From: a bacterium
Lineage (GTDB): Bacteria > Verrucomicrobiota > Verrucomicrobiia > Limisphaerales > J093
DNA length: 36,748 nucleotides
Assembly: GCA_021823625.1 (NCBI GenBank)
Contig: JAKANS010000044.1
Location: 1-36,748 of the forward strand
Reading direction: 5' to 3'
Positions 15,873-24,144 of this stretch are shown here, in pieces. Made by a program: the position numbers and the translations under genes. The first letter of the stretch is position 1; every line of letters begins with the position of its first letter. The notes under the pieces are model-generated. The model saw nothing but the letters and a program-made list of their open reading frames with translations. It was not told the DNA's origin and made no database searches.

Positions 15873-16803
15873 CCAGACTTTCAGGCCTTGGGTGGCCGGG
15901 GGAGGCAGCGTTTTCATGGGCAGGGCGATTTTACGATTCGAGACGCGTGGACGAACGAGATCGGTTGCTGGGTGTGGCAGCCATCAGCAAGCTAATCGCG
16001 GTGGCGGGGCCATATCTTTCGAGAAAGTGAATAAGGTGGTACCGCCGGTAGGTGCCGGGAAATGGCGCCGCGAGCGTCCTGGCGATCCCGAGTTTCACAG
16101 GTGGTGTGTGTAGGTTGGACGCTGCTCGTCCCGACGACGGCCGGCAAGCTGAAATGGCCGAGGCAGTGCGTCAGCCGACACGCGGATGGGATCTCTCAGC
16201 CGGCTCCCTGGCGAGCGTTCTTGCCGGGGGACTCGAGCGGGCAGGCACTGCCGCGCCGGCAGAGCGGCCGGGCACTTTGGGGGGCTCGGCCCAAGGCGGC
16301 GCGGGACTGGCCCTGGAGCGTTTTCAGAAATTCTGTAGCCGCAGACGTCAGTCGGCGAAAACTGATTTCATGGCGAATGCAGATGGCGTGGACTCACGTC
16401 CACGGCTACGAGATTTTTTGAATTGCTCTAGGCTGGCTCAGCACCGGCCGCTCAGGTCGGCAAACCTGGGAATGGACCTGAAGGCGAAGCCGCGGGTCGG
16501 CAGTCAGCCGCGCGAATTCGAACGGCGTTGTTTTCATCGTGCCGAACGATTCCGGCCGGAGGCCGAAAAGCACCAGGTTCGATGCAGGCTACCCGGTTGG
16601 ATTTTGCCTTTGTTGGCGCAGGTCCGCTGGCATGGCTTGGAGAGCGGGTCTGCGATTCGCAACCCGATCCCGTCGGCGCGACGCTGACGAGGGCGACCGG
16701 GACGGTCGCGTTCTCGAAACCCACTGTATCCTACCGGTCCCGTCGGCGCAGATTTCCCCACGGCAGCGCCGACTCGAGACGCCGACCAATTGCCCTTCCA
16801 AGC
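15873..16803. other. Long gene-poor stretch (about 930 bp)
   Basis: No ORF here shows a recognisable domain, signal peptide or family motif on either strand. The frames open for 60-210 residues have Arg/Pro/Gly-rich compositions with no fold pattern, typical of chance ORFs in GC-rich DNA. The stretch contains an inverted pair of 23-bp repeats at 16335-16409. It lies between the truncated surface-protein stump and the 3' end of the P-type ATPase gene, so no promoter is required except for unknown small genes. Confidence 0.5.
16335..16409. repeat. Inverted-repeat element (two 23-bp repeat copies)
   Basis: The copy at 16335-16357 reads GTAGCCGCAGACGTCAGTCG followed by GCG on the plus strand. 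The copy at 16387-16409 reads GTAGCCGTGGACGTGAGTCC followed by ACG on the minus strand. The two match at about 17 of 23 positions and face each other across 29 nt, so they could fold into a stem-loop. A third relative lies at 13780-13802. The arrangement resembles a small non-autonomous repeat (REPIN or MITE type). Confidence 0.65.
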
Positions 16804-18906
16804 TTAAGCCGCGGCGGGCGCGAGCTGGGCGGTGGGCACGTGAGTGGCGCCGCCGCCGGGCGCCTGCGGAGCCGCGGCCTGGAACGGCTCGAGTTCCTCG
16901 CCCTGACGCACCAGACGGGCGCTGTTGAAGACCACGATCAGCGAGCCGACGTTGTGCATGAGGGCGGCCACGATGGGGTTGATGTAGCCGAACGCCGCCA
17001 GCGATAGACCGGCGATGATGAAGACCACGCCAAAGAGGAAATTCTGGTTGATGACGTTGCGGGTCATCCGGGAAAGCTTGACCAGGAACGGCAGCCGGCG
17101 GAGGTCGTTGTTCATGAGCGCGATGGTGGCGCTGTGAATGGCCACTTCGCTGCCGGCCGCGCCCATCGCGATGCCCAGGTCGCCCGCCGCGAGGGCCGGC
17201 GCGTCGTTCACGCCGTCGCCGACCACCGCCACACGGTAGCCTTTGCTCTTCATCTGGCGGACGAAATCGACCTTGTTCTGCGGCAGGCATTCCGCGACGA
17301 CTTCTTCGCAGCCGATCTCGCGCGCCACGCGCGCCGCAACGGGTTGGCGGTCGCCCGACACCATCGCGATGCGACGCACGCCGCTCTTGAGCAAATCGCC
17401 GAGCGACCCGCGGGCTTCCTTGCGGGTCTCGTCGCGGAGGCCGATCCAACCGATGTATTGGCCGCCGCGGGCAACGAAGATGAGGCTGAAGCCTTCGGTC
17501 TCGTTCAGGTCCACGGTCCGGGTCACGTCTTCGGCCAGACCGTTGTCCCTGAGCCATTGGGCGCGGCCGATGATCACGTCGGCGCCTTCCACCTGCGCGC
17601 GGATGCCGCGACCGGCGGTTTCCTTGAAGTTCCTGGGCTCGACGAGCGGCACGCCAACGTCGCCGGCCAGTTCGCTCAGTGCCTTGGCGGTGGGGTGGTT
17701 GCTGTACTTCTCGGCCGAGGCCGCGAGGCGGAGCAGCTCCGCGGGTTTGATGTCGCCGACCGGAGCGAGCCGGCTCACCGCGAGGCGGCCAGTGGTGAGC
17801 GTGCCGGTCTTGTCGAAAATGAAGGCGTTGATGCGGGCGGCGAGCTCGATGTCGGCCACGTTTTTGATGAGGATGCCGAGGCGCGCCGCGGCCGAGAGCG
17901 CGGCGACCATCGCGGTGGGCGACGCGAGGATGAACGCGCACGGGCAGGTCACCACCAGCACGGAGATGACGCGGTTCAGGTCGTGCGTGAAAGCCCAGAC
18001 CAGCGCGCCGAGCACCAGCACCAACGGCGTGTAATAGACCATGTACTGGTCCACGATGCGCATGATCGGCAGCTTGGTTTTCTCGGCGGCGAGAATCAGT
18101 TCGCGCACGCGGCCCAGGGTGGTGTCGGTGCCAGCCTTGGTGACGCGGACTTCGAGGACGCCGGTCAGGTTCTGGGTGCCGGCGAAGACCTGGTCGCCCG
18201 GCCGCTTGTCCACGGGCAGCGATTCGCCGGTGATGTTCGCCTGGTTGAAGGAACCTTCGCCCGTAGCGATGACGCCGTCGGCGGCGACGTTGTCGCCGGG
18301 CCGGATGCGGATGACGTCACCCACCTTGAGTTCGGCGACGGCGACTTCCTCCTCCGTGCCGCCGTTGAGGAGGCGACGGGCCATGGTGGGGGTCAGTTTG
18401 ATGAGCGACTCGATGGAAGCGCGCGCGCCCGCGGCGGTGCGCGTTTCGATGATTTCGCCCAGGAGCATGAAGAAGGCGACGATGCCTGCGGTCTGGTAAT
18501 CGCCCACCCCGAGCGAGGTGGTGCCGGTGCCCAGCGCGGCGGCGCCTTTGCCGAACGAGGCCAGGACGGCGATCGCGACCAGCTCGTTGATGCTCAGGAT
18601 GCCGCGGCGGAGATCCTGGGCCGCCGTCATGACGATTGGCGCGCCGAGGATGATCGCGCCGATCATGGCGCTGGCGCTGGCCACCATCTGGCCGCTGGCG
18701 AACAGCCAGCTCACCAGAAACGAATTCACGATGAACATCATCCCGACGAGCGTCTGCGTGAGGTGCACCGGGATGTGCTCGTGGTCGTGGCCGCAGCCTT
18801 CGCAGCGCTCGGGGTCATGACCGTGCTCCGGGTCATGATCGTGGTGATGAGGGGGCGCGTGGTGGGACGCGGATTCCTGACGGGTGAGGAGGGAAGTGAC
18901 TTGCAT
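16804..18906 (-). CDS. P1B-type heavy-metal-translocating ATPase with His-rich N-terminus
   Basis: This 700-residue P-type ATPase exports or imports transition-metal ions using ATP. The N-terminus has 12 His and a CEGC pair within about 40 residues and no ferredoxin-like metal domain. The phosphatase motif TGES is seen in NITGESLPVDKR, the transmembrane metal site C-P-C is at 321-323, the phosphorylation site D365-K-T-G-T is intact, as is the HP motif (SNHPTAKAL) and the hinge GDGVNDAPA (from 563). The last TM region reads ALMHNVGSLIVVFNSARL rather than the Asp-x-Gly of zinc/cadmium pumps or the Asn/Met pattern of copper pumps, so the ion is uncertain. It is the last gene of the SPFH cluster, 96 bp after the HflK-like gene. 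Confidence 0.92.
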   Translation of the reverse strand: MQVTSLLTRQESASHHAPPHHHDHDPEHGHDPERCEGCGHDHEHIPVHLTQTLVGMMFIVNSFLVSWLFASGQMVASASAMIGAIILGAPIVMTAAQDLRRGILSINELVAIAVLASFGKGAAALGTGTTSLGVGDYQTAGIVAFFMLLGEIIETRTAAGARASIESLIKLTPTMARRLLNGGTEEEVAVAELKVGDVIRIRPGDNVAADGVIATGEGSFNQANITGESLPVDKRPGDQVFAGTQNLTGVLEVRVTKAGTDTTLGRVRELILAAEKTKLPIMRIVDQYMVYYTPLVLVLGALVWAFTHDLNRVISVLVVTCPCAFILASPTAMVAALSAAARLGILIKNVADIELAARINAFIFDKTGTLTTGRLAVSRLAPVGDIKPAELLRLAASAEKYSNHPTAKALSELAGDVGVPLVEPRNFKETAGRGIRAQVEGADVIIGRAQWLRDNGLAEDVTRTVDLNETEGFSLIFVARGGQYIGWIGLRDETRKEARGSLGDLLKSGVRRIAMVSGDRQPVAARVAREIGCEEVVAECLPQNKVDFVRQMKSKGYRVAVVGDGVNDAPALAAGDLGIAMGAAGSEVAIHSATIALMNNDLRRLPFLVKLSRMTRNVINQNFLFGVVFIIAGLSLAAFGYINPIVAALMHNVGSLIVVFNSARLVRQGEELEPFQAAAPQAPGGGATHVPTAQLAPAAA

Positions 18907-19002
18907 GGCCAGCGATCTCAGGTTGCCGCGCGCGGCCGGCGAGGGCCGGGGCGGTCTGCGGAGCCGGGGTTGGGCGTCGAAAGTGTCATGCGGGACCGGC
19001 GG

Positions 19003-20115
19003 TTACCGTGACTCGGGCGCTTCTTTCTTGAGCGGTTCCCGACTCAACTGTAGCCGCACTTCGCGGGTTTGTCCTTCCGGGGTTTCGGAGAGGAAGAATT
19101 TTTCCTGGGCGTTGGTCATCACGCGCCCCATGCGCGCCGCGAGCAAGCGGTCTTTGAACAACATCGGATCCTTAAGGTACTCGGGCAACTGATCCTTGAA
19201 CGCCCTGGCTTCCGCGCTGATGGCGGTGACGAAGCGGTTGCTGCTGCCCACGCCGCGGGCGATGATCGCATCCGCCTCGCCCTGGGCCTTGCTCGTGACC
19301 TGGTCCTGGTATCCCAGCGCGTCGCTAATCCTCTGGCTGCGCTCCTGTTCGGCGGAGTTCACGGCCTCGAACGCGGCCCGCACGTCCGCCGGGGCCTTGG
19401 TTTCCACGTCGCTGGGTTCCATGGTGATGCCCAGGTCGAGTTCGCCGGCTTTGGCCCGGAAGCGGTCCAGCACGAGGTCGCGGAAGCCGCTCTTGTCCTT
19501 GTAGAGCGCGTCCTCCGCCGTGGTGCGGGCGGAGGCGTAAAAGATCGCTTCGTTCAGGACGTTGGTCAGGAGCGCGGTGACGTTGGTGAAGCCGAAGGTG
19601 TAGCGGATCGGATCGATGATGCGGTATTTCACTGTGGCCCGCACGTGCAGGATGTTGCCATCGGCGGTGAGCGTGTAGCCGTCCGCCTCCGGGCTGAGCG
19701 AACCCCGCGGGGTCGGTTCCTCGTTGTTGGCCTCCATCTCCGGCGTGGTGGCGTACCAACCCGTCGTGGAGGTGACCGTCTGGATCTGGCCGATCGGAAT
19801 CCGCACGACCTCGTTGATCGGGTACGGCCAGGCCCAATGCCAGCCGGGCTTGCGAAGTTGTTCGCTGGGCACGCCGACCGGTTTGCCGAAGCGCAGGATC
19901 ACGGCCTGCTCGTTCGGCTGAACGATGAACATGCCGGAGCAAAAGAACACCAACACCAGGATCGCCATGATGAACTTGACGATCCGGAAGCTGCTGCTGA
20001 ACGCCTCGGACAGCGCCTGCGAACTGGCGTCCTCCACGCCGGGTGGCGGCGGAGGCGGCGGGGGCGGCGGTTGGGACCCGGGAGATTCGGGTGTTGGAAG
20101 AATCGGGTCGCTCAT
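19003..20115 (-). CDS. hflK: HflK-like SPFH protein
   Basis: This 370-residue protein has a Pro-rich cytosolic head with ten consecutive prolines (residues 17-26 region), one TM (about 46-64, IVKFIMAILVLVFFCSGMF), then the SPFH start V-Q-P-N-E-Q-A-V-I-L-R-F-G-K-P. The typical PGWHWAWPYPINEV segment, the beta-rich band-7 domain and a helical coiled region (NSAEQERSQRISDALGYQDQVTSKAQGEADAI) follow. HflK assembles with HflC into membrane cages that modulate FtsH proteolysis and organise membrane domains. It lies 15 nt after the HflC-like gene, reversing the usual hflK-hflC order. No ftsH is nearby. Confidence 0.85.
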   Translation of the reverse strand: MSDPILPTPESPGSQPPPPPPPPPPGVEDASSQALSEAFSSSFRIVKFIMAILVLVFFCSGMFIVQPNEQAVILRFGKPVGVPSEQLRKPGWHWAWPYPINEVVRIPIGQIQTVTSTTGWYATTPEMEANNEEPTPRGSLSPEADGYTLTADGNILHVRATVKYRIIDPIRYTFGFTNVTALLTNVLNEAIFYASARTTAEDALYKDKSGFRDLVLDRFRAKAGELDLGITMEPSDVETKAPADVRAAFEAVNSAEQERSQRISDALGYQDQVTSKAQGEADAIIARGVGSSNRFVTAISAEARAFKDQLPEYLKDPMLFKDRLLAARMGRVMTNAQEKFFLSETPEGQTREVRLQLSREPLKKEAPESR

Positions 20116-20130
20116 GGCGTTCGGGCCTCG

Positions 20131-21033
20131 TTAGTTCGTGTGACCCGCCGGGAGGATCTGGCCGCGGAGCAAGTCGAACGGCGGCGTGCGCGGGTCGAGC
20201 ACCAGCGTGGCCCGCTCTTTCAGCGACTGCTCCAACGCGTCGAGTTTCAGCAGGAAAACCGCCAGTTCGGTGTTTTGCTCGAAAGTCTTGAGGTCCTTGG
20301 CGGCCTTGGCCTCGGCCTCGCCGACGATCTGGCGGGCGCGGCCGTCGGCGTCGGCCAGGATTTGCTCGCGCTTCAGGTCGGCGGCGGAGCGGATGGCGAT
20401 GGATTCCTTCTCGCCCTCGCCTTGGAACTGCTTCACCAACCGCTCGCGCTCGGCCTTCATCCGGTCAAATACTTTGGTGGTGATGCTCTCCGGCAGCCCG
20501 ATTTGTTTGATGCCCAACAGGACGACTTCCACGCCGTGGTTGTCCGCCGCCTTGGCTTTCAACGTGGCGAGCATCTCTTTCTCGATCTCGTCAAACTTCA
20601 ACGCCTTCGGATCCACAGAAATGAAGTCGCCCAACGGATGCCGGCCCACGGTGTTGTTCTTGGCGTCGCGCAACAGAATCTCCAGGTTTTGCTCGGCGCG
20701 CGCTTCCTCGCCGCCGAAGAGTTCGAGGAATTTCCGCGGGTCGTTCACGCGCCAGCCTATGAACGCCTCGATGACGATGATCCGGCCGTCGCGCGTGGTG
20801 GTTTGCTCGTACTTCTTCTCGAGGTTATGGATGCGGTTGTCGAAGCGGTGGACGTTTTGCAGCGGCCAGGGCAGGCGGGTGTAAAGCCCGGGTTTGTCGA
20901 TGCTGCGCGAGTACTTGCCCAGCGTGGTGACGACCACCACCTCGGTCTGGCGCACCTGGAAGAAAAAGAGCATCGCCAGAAAGATCAACACGACCACCAG
21001 GCCGGTGGCGAGGGTGAGCGGGTTCTTGTTCAT
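20131..21033 (-). CDS. hflC: HflC-like SPFH protein
   Basis: This 300-residue protein has an N-terminal TM (about 7-26, LTLATGLVVVLIFLAMLFFF), then VRQTEVVVVTTLGKYSRSIDKPGLYTRLPWPLQNVHRFDNRIHNLE, the canonical HflC entry to the band-7 fold. A central domain and a long heptad-rich helix (MKAERERLVKQFQGEGEKESIAIRSAADLKREQILADADGRARQIVGEAEAKAAKDL) follow, which in HflC forms the cage wall. The protein resembles HflC more than stomatin. It begins 26 nt after the polytopic SPFH gene and is followed by the HflK-like gene. Partner binding between the two is expected from the family. Confidence 0.88.
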   Translation of the reverse strand: MNKNPLTLATGLVVVLIFLAMLFFFQVRQTEVVVVTTLGKYSRSIDKPGLYTRLPWPLQNVHRFDNRIHNLEKKYEQTTTRDGRIIVIEAFIGWRVNDPRKFLELFGGEEARAEQNLEILLRDAKNNTVGRHPLGDFISVDPKALKFDEIEKEMLATLKAKAADNHGVEVVLLGIKQIGLPESITTKVFDRMKAERERLVKQFQGEGEKESIAIRSAADLKREQILADADGRARQIVGEAEAKAAKDLKTFEQNTELAVFLLKLDALEQSLKERATLVLDPRTPPFDLLRGQILPAGHTN

Positions 21034-21059
21034 GGTTCGGTCAAAGACGGTTCGGCCAG

Positions 21060-22931
21060 TCAGTTCTTCTTCGGTGGCGGCAGGGTGATGTCGAGCAGGT
21101 CCTGACGAATCTTATCCTCCAAGTTCAGGATCACGACCTCGTGCGTGTTGGTGGGCACCACCACGTACTTGCGGACCGGCGCGAGCGCGCGGCTGACGGT
21201 GTCGAGGTAGGTCCGCAGGCGGTACACGTCCGGCGAGGCGTTGTAGGCGAGCACCTGGTTGGTGAACCGCGCGGCGGTGCCGGTGGCAGCCGAAGTGAGG
21301 CGGGCGCGGTACGCCTCGGCTTCGTCCACTTTGCGGCTGGCCTCGGCCTGCGCCAACGGCAGGCGCTCGGCGGCGTAGGCTTCGGCGTAGTAGTTCGTCG
21401 CCTCGCGGTCCTGCAACGCACCGAAGACCTTCTCGAATTCCGGCGCCACCTTGACGGGGGGGTGGATGCCGTGCAGGCCGACGAAAAGAATGTTCACGCC
21501 GAGTTGCAGGGCGTCGGCCCGCGCCTGGATTCGCTGGCGCAGGATCTCGGTGGCCGGGCCGCGACCCGGCCCCATGATCTCGTCGAAATCGACGCTGACC
21601 AGGTAACGGACCACTTCGCTGGTGGTGAGGTCTTTGAGCAGCGCCGCGGCGTCGGTGTGGCCGTAGGCGTAAGCCTTGAGGTCCTTGATCTGGTATTGCA
21701 CCGGCAGGCTCACGGTGAGGAGGTTCACCGGCACGGCCTGCTCGCTGTTCGTGTTGCCGTTACTGTTCATGTCGCGGCTGGCCACCAGCAGGTTGAACTC
21801 CTCCTTCGCGTGCGGCTTGGACCAGAGGAGGGTGCGCTGTTTCCGGAACTCGTCGCCTTCCACGATGCCGACGGTGAAGCTCTGAATGCGGTCCGTCTGG
21901 TACCGGTACACCCGGTCGATCGGCCAGGGCCACTTGAGGTGCGGTCCGGGGTTGAGCACTTCCCGCCCCGCCACCGGCCGGCCGAAGCGCTCCAGCAGCG
22001 CCTGCTCGCCTGGTTCAAGAAACACGAAACAGGTGGAAAACAGCAGGATGGCCAGTTGCACCAGCACCAGCCAGACGAAGGCGCGTTCGAGGAACTTGTA
22101 GAACCAGGTTTCCGAAACCTTGAACCCGAACTGGTAATCCAGCGCCTGCGCCGCCGTGGTGATCAATCCGCCGGGCTGGCTCAGAATGCCAATCAGCCGG
22201 CTCTCGTAGAGCGGGTGCTCGGCCTGGCCTTTGACGCGTGGCCGGTAAATCTCGAAAACCAGCGTGATCAGGTTCTCCACCGCCACGAGCCCCAGCACGA
22301 CGGTCAACACGCGGGCGGCGATCGGATCCACGTTCGAGTAGCCGGCCCACCCGGCGGTTTCCACGCCGGCAGTGACCACGCTCAGGACCGACCCCAGCAA
22401 CAGGTAACTGGCCTGCGGGCGGAGCAACCGCTGCTTCTGGAGCCGGGCCAGCACCGCCGAGTACTTGCCGAACTGGAAAAAGATCAGCGCGAACAGGCCG
22501 TTCACCGCCATGGCCACCGTGGTTTGCTGGAGCGAACCGACCTTGTCCTCGCCCGCGTACCGCCACAGCAGATAGGCCGCGCTGCCTTGCAGCAGGCACA
22601 GGAACAACGCGAATCCCGGCACGAAGAACCGCTCGAACTGTTCCCGCGCCCGCCGGGCGGGAAAACTCTCGGCGTCCGGAGAGGCGAAGAGCGACGCGCT
22701 GGTGGCGGTCTTCTTGAGTTCGTCGAAGTCCATTCGCTCCAGCCGCTCGCGCTCTTCGAGGCGCATCTGGAAGTAACAGACCAGCGCGCCCAGGAAACCC
22801 ACGCCGATGAACACGCTGGTGACGAGGCCGGTCGCCGAATTCGAGTAGCGGGCCGCCGCCGCCGCCGCCGCGCCCAGCACCAGCAGCAACAGCCAGTTGA
22901 CCAGCCCCTTCTTGTGAATGCTTGGTTCCAT
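21060..22931 (-). CDS. Polytopic SPFH (HflK-related) protein
   Basis: This 623-residue protein is unusual for a band-7 family member. The first 330 residues carry several TM helices (LVNWLLLLVLGAAAAAAARY, TSVFIGVGFLGALVCYFQ, FFVPGFALFLCLLQGSAAYLLW, VAMAVNGLFALIFFQF, and a later AFVWLVLVQLAILLFSTCFVFL). The SPFH domain starts at LEPGEQALLERFGRPVAG (about 300) with PGPHLKWPWPIDRVYRY, and an extended inserted loop follows (KPHAKEEFNLLVASRDMNSN). A C-terminal region with a QAEASRKVDEAEAYRARL helix ends ILNLEDKIRQDLLDITLPPPKK. It begins 4 nt after the ABC-2 permease stop and precedes HflC/HflK-like genes, so it likely forms part of the same assembly. Its function is unknown. Confidence 0.82.
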   Translation of the reverse strand: MEPSIHKKGLVNWLLLLVLGAAAAAAARYSNSATGLVTSVFIGVGFLGALVCYFQMRLEERERLERMDFDELKKTATSASLFASPDAESFPARRAREQFERFFVPGFALFLCLLQGSAAYLLWRYAGEDKVGSLQQTTVAMAVNGLFALIFFQFGKYSAVLARLQKQRLLRPQASYLLLGSVLSVVTAGVETAGWAGYSNVDPIAARVLTVVLGLVAVENLITLVFEIYRPRVKGQAEHPLYESRLIGILSQPGGLITTAAQALDYQFGFKVSETWFYKFLERAFVWLVLVQLAILLFSTCFVFLEPGEQALLERFGRPVAGREVLNPGPHLKWPWPIDRVYRYQTDRIQSFTVGIVEGDEFRKQRTLLWSKPHAKEEFNLLVASRDMNSNGNTNSEQAVPVNLLTVSLPVQYQIKDLKAYAYGHTDAAALLKDLTTSEVVRYLVSVDFDEIMGPGRGPATEILRQRIQARADALQLGVNILFVGLHGIHPPVKVAPEFEKVFGALQDREATNYYAEAYAAERLPLAQAEASRKVDEAEAYRARLTSAATGTAARFTNQVLAYNASPDVYRLRTYLDTVSRALAPVRKYVVVPTNTHEVVILNLEDKIRQDLLDITLPPPKKN

Positions 22932-22935
22932 CGCT

Positions 22936-23895
22936 CTAGCTCAGCTCACGATCCTGGAAAAGCAGCAGCGCCACGGACAGCATGGCCCCCAGATAACCGA
23001 CACAGTATCCGAACGCCCCCGCCACGTACCGCCACGGGATGCTTTTCTCGAGGCCCAAGGCGTCCGACATCCAAAAGAGCTGCCAGTTCGGAAAAATCGT
23101 GTACAAAGCCTGCGCCCACCACTCGCCGCGCTCGGCGCGCAGGCCAAACAGGTAATCCGACATCATCCCCAGCACAAAAACCGCCGTGCACAGGGCCAGC
23201 GTCGGCAGCATGTCCAACCGCGTCGAACAGGCCAGGGCCACCCCGGCCAGCACCCAAACGGCGAACAGGATCAACACCGACGCCGGGATCAATTGCCAGT
23301 CCACCACCTGCGGCGTGCCGACGAACTTCTCCACCTTCGTCAAAAAGGCCACGTACAGGAAGGCCAGCGTGGTCAGCACACAGGCCGCCGCCACCGCGTC
23401 CGCCACGAACACCCGGTCCAGAAAGTAGTTGGTGAATCCGCCGATGAGATACGCCAGCGCCAGGGCACCGAAGTACAGCGCCAGCGACTGCGTGTCGGTG
23501 TCCCCGTAGGCATCGAACGCCATCCGGCTGGCGAGCAGCGCCGCCACGGCGTTGAAGAACGTCAGGACCGTCAGCGCGCCGGCCAGACCGGCGTATTTGG
23601 CCAGCACGAACTGCACGCGGCTCACCGGCTTGGCCAGCACCGCCAGCGCGGTGCCGGTGCGGATTTCGTGGGCGACCGACGTGGACGCGCTCAAGACCGC
23701 CCCGACCAGCCCGGTCAACAACATCACCGCCAGCACACTGTCCTTCACCATCTTCGGGTCGTCGCCGAAGCCGAAGTACGGCACCGCCGCGAGAAACACG
23801 CTGAAACCTCCGGAGACGGTCATCAGCAGCAGGAAAACCGGCTGCCGGACCAGCTCCATAAAGGTGTTGCTCGCTATGGTCAGGAACTGTCGCAT
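22936..23895 (-). CDS. ABC-2 type transporter permease
   Basis: This 319-residue protein starts at the ATG of MRQFLTIASNTFMELVRQPVFLLL, the standard ABC-2 membrane-domain entry: a cytosolic amphipathic stretch and then TM1 (VFLLLMTVSGGFSVFLAAVPYF). Then SVAHEIRTGTALAVLAKPVSRVQFVLAKYAG is the conserved loop with EIRTGT and KPVSR before TM3, and four further TM helices follow. These permeases pair with an ABC ATPase to export polysaccharides, drugs or lipids. No ATPase gene lies on this strand beside it; the next gene upstream is divergent. It overlaps nothing and is 4 nt from the polytopic SPFH gene. A much longer antisense frame (to 26844) covering the divergent genes is not genuine. Confidence 0.88.
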   Translation of the reverse strand: MRQFLTIASNTFMELVRQPVFLLLMTVSGGFSVFLAAVPYFGFGDDPKMVKDSVLAVMLLTGLVGAVLSASTSVAHEIRTGTALAVLAKPVSRVQFVLAKYAGLAGALTVLTFFNAVAALLASRMAFDAYGDTDTQSLALYFGALALAYLIGGFTNYFLDRVFVADAVAAACVLTTLAFLYVAFLTKVEKFVGTPQVVDWQLIPASVLILFAVWVLAGVALACSTRLDMLPTLALCTAVFVLGMMSDYLFGLRAERGEWWAQALYTIFPNWQLFWMSDALGLEKSIPWRYVAGAFGYCVGYLGAMLSVALLLFQDRELS

Positions 23896-24014
23896 TCCAA
23901 AAATATGAGCCGGCAAGCCTAAACGCGCCCGGCTCGAATGCAAACCGTTATTCCCCGGTCTCCCCTCGGTCCGTGGCTGTCGCGCGAGGGTGTAGCCCAG
24001 CCGGGCGCGGCTGA

Positions 24015-24056
24015 AAACTGTGCGTCTGACGGCACAAACTGTGCATCCGACGGCAC
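24015..24056 (+). repeat. Tandem 21-bp repeat, two copies
   Basis: Copy 1 runs 24015-24035 and copy 2 runs 24036-24056, both of the pattern AAACTGTGC-TC-GACGGCAC, with two differences between them. If translated in the radical SAM frame they give NCASDGT-type units. The sequence looks like 5' leader DNA rather than protein, which supports a later start for the radical SAM gene. Confidence 0.8.
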
Positions 24057-24144
24057 AGAAAACGACGCCGGTGCGACCTCGAACCGCGCCCGCACCTACG
24101 GCTTCGGCTTGCGACCAGGCCCGTTTGCCACAGATTCTACGCGC

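Noticed and set aside
16052-16687. Plus-strand frame of 211 residues in the gene-poor stretch
   Set aside because: Composition is random-like, it crosses the inverted-repeat element, and no domain is visible; competing frames are equally open.
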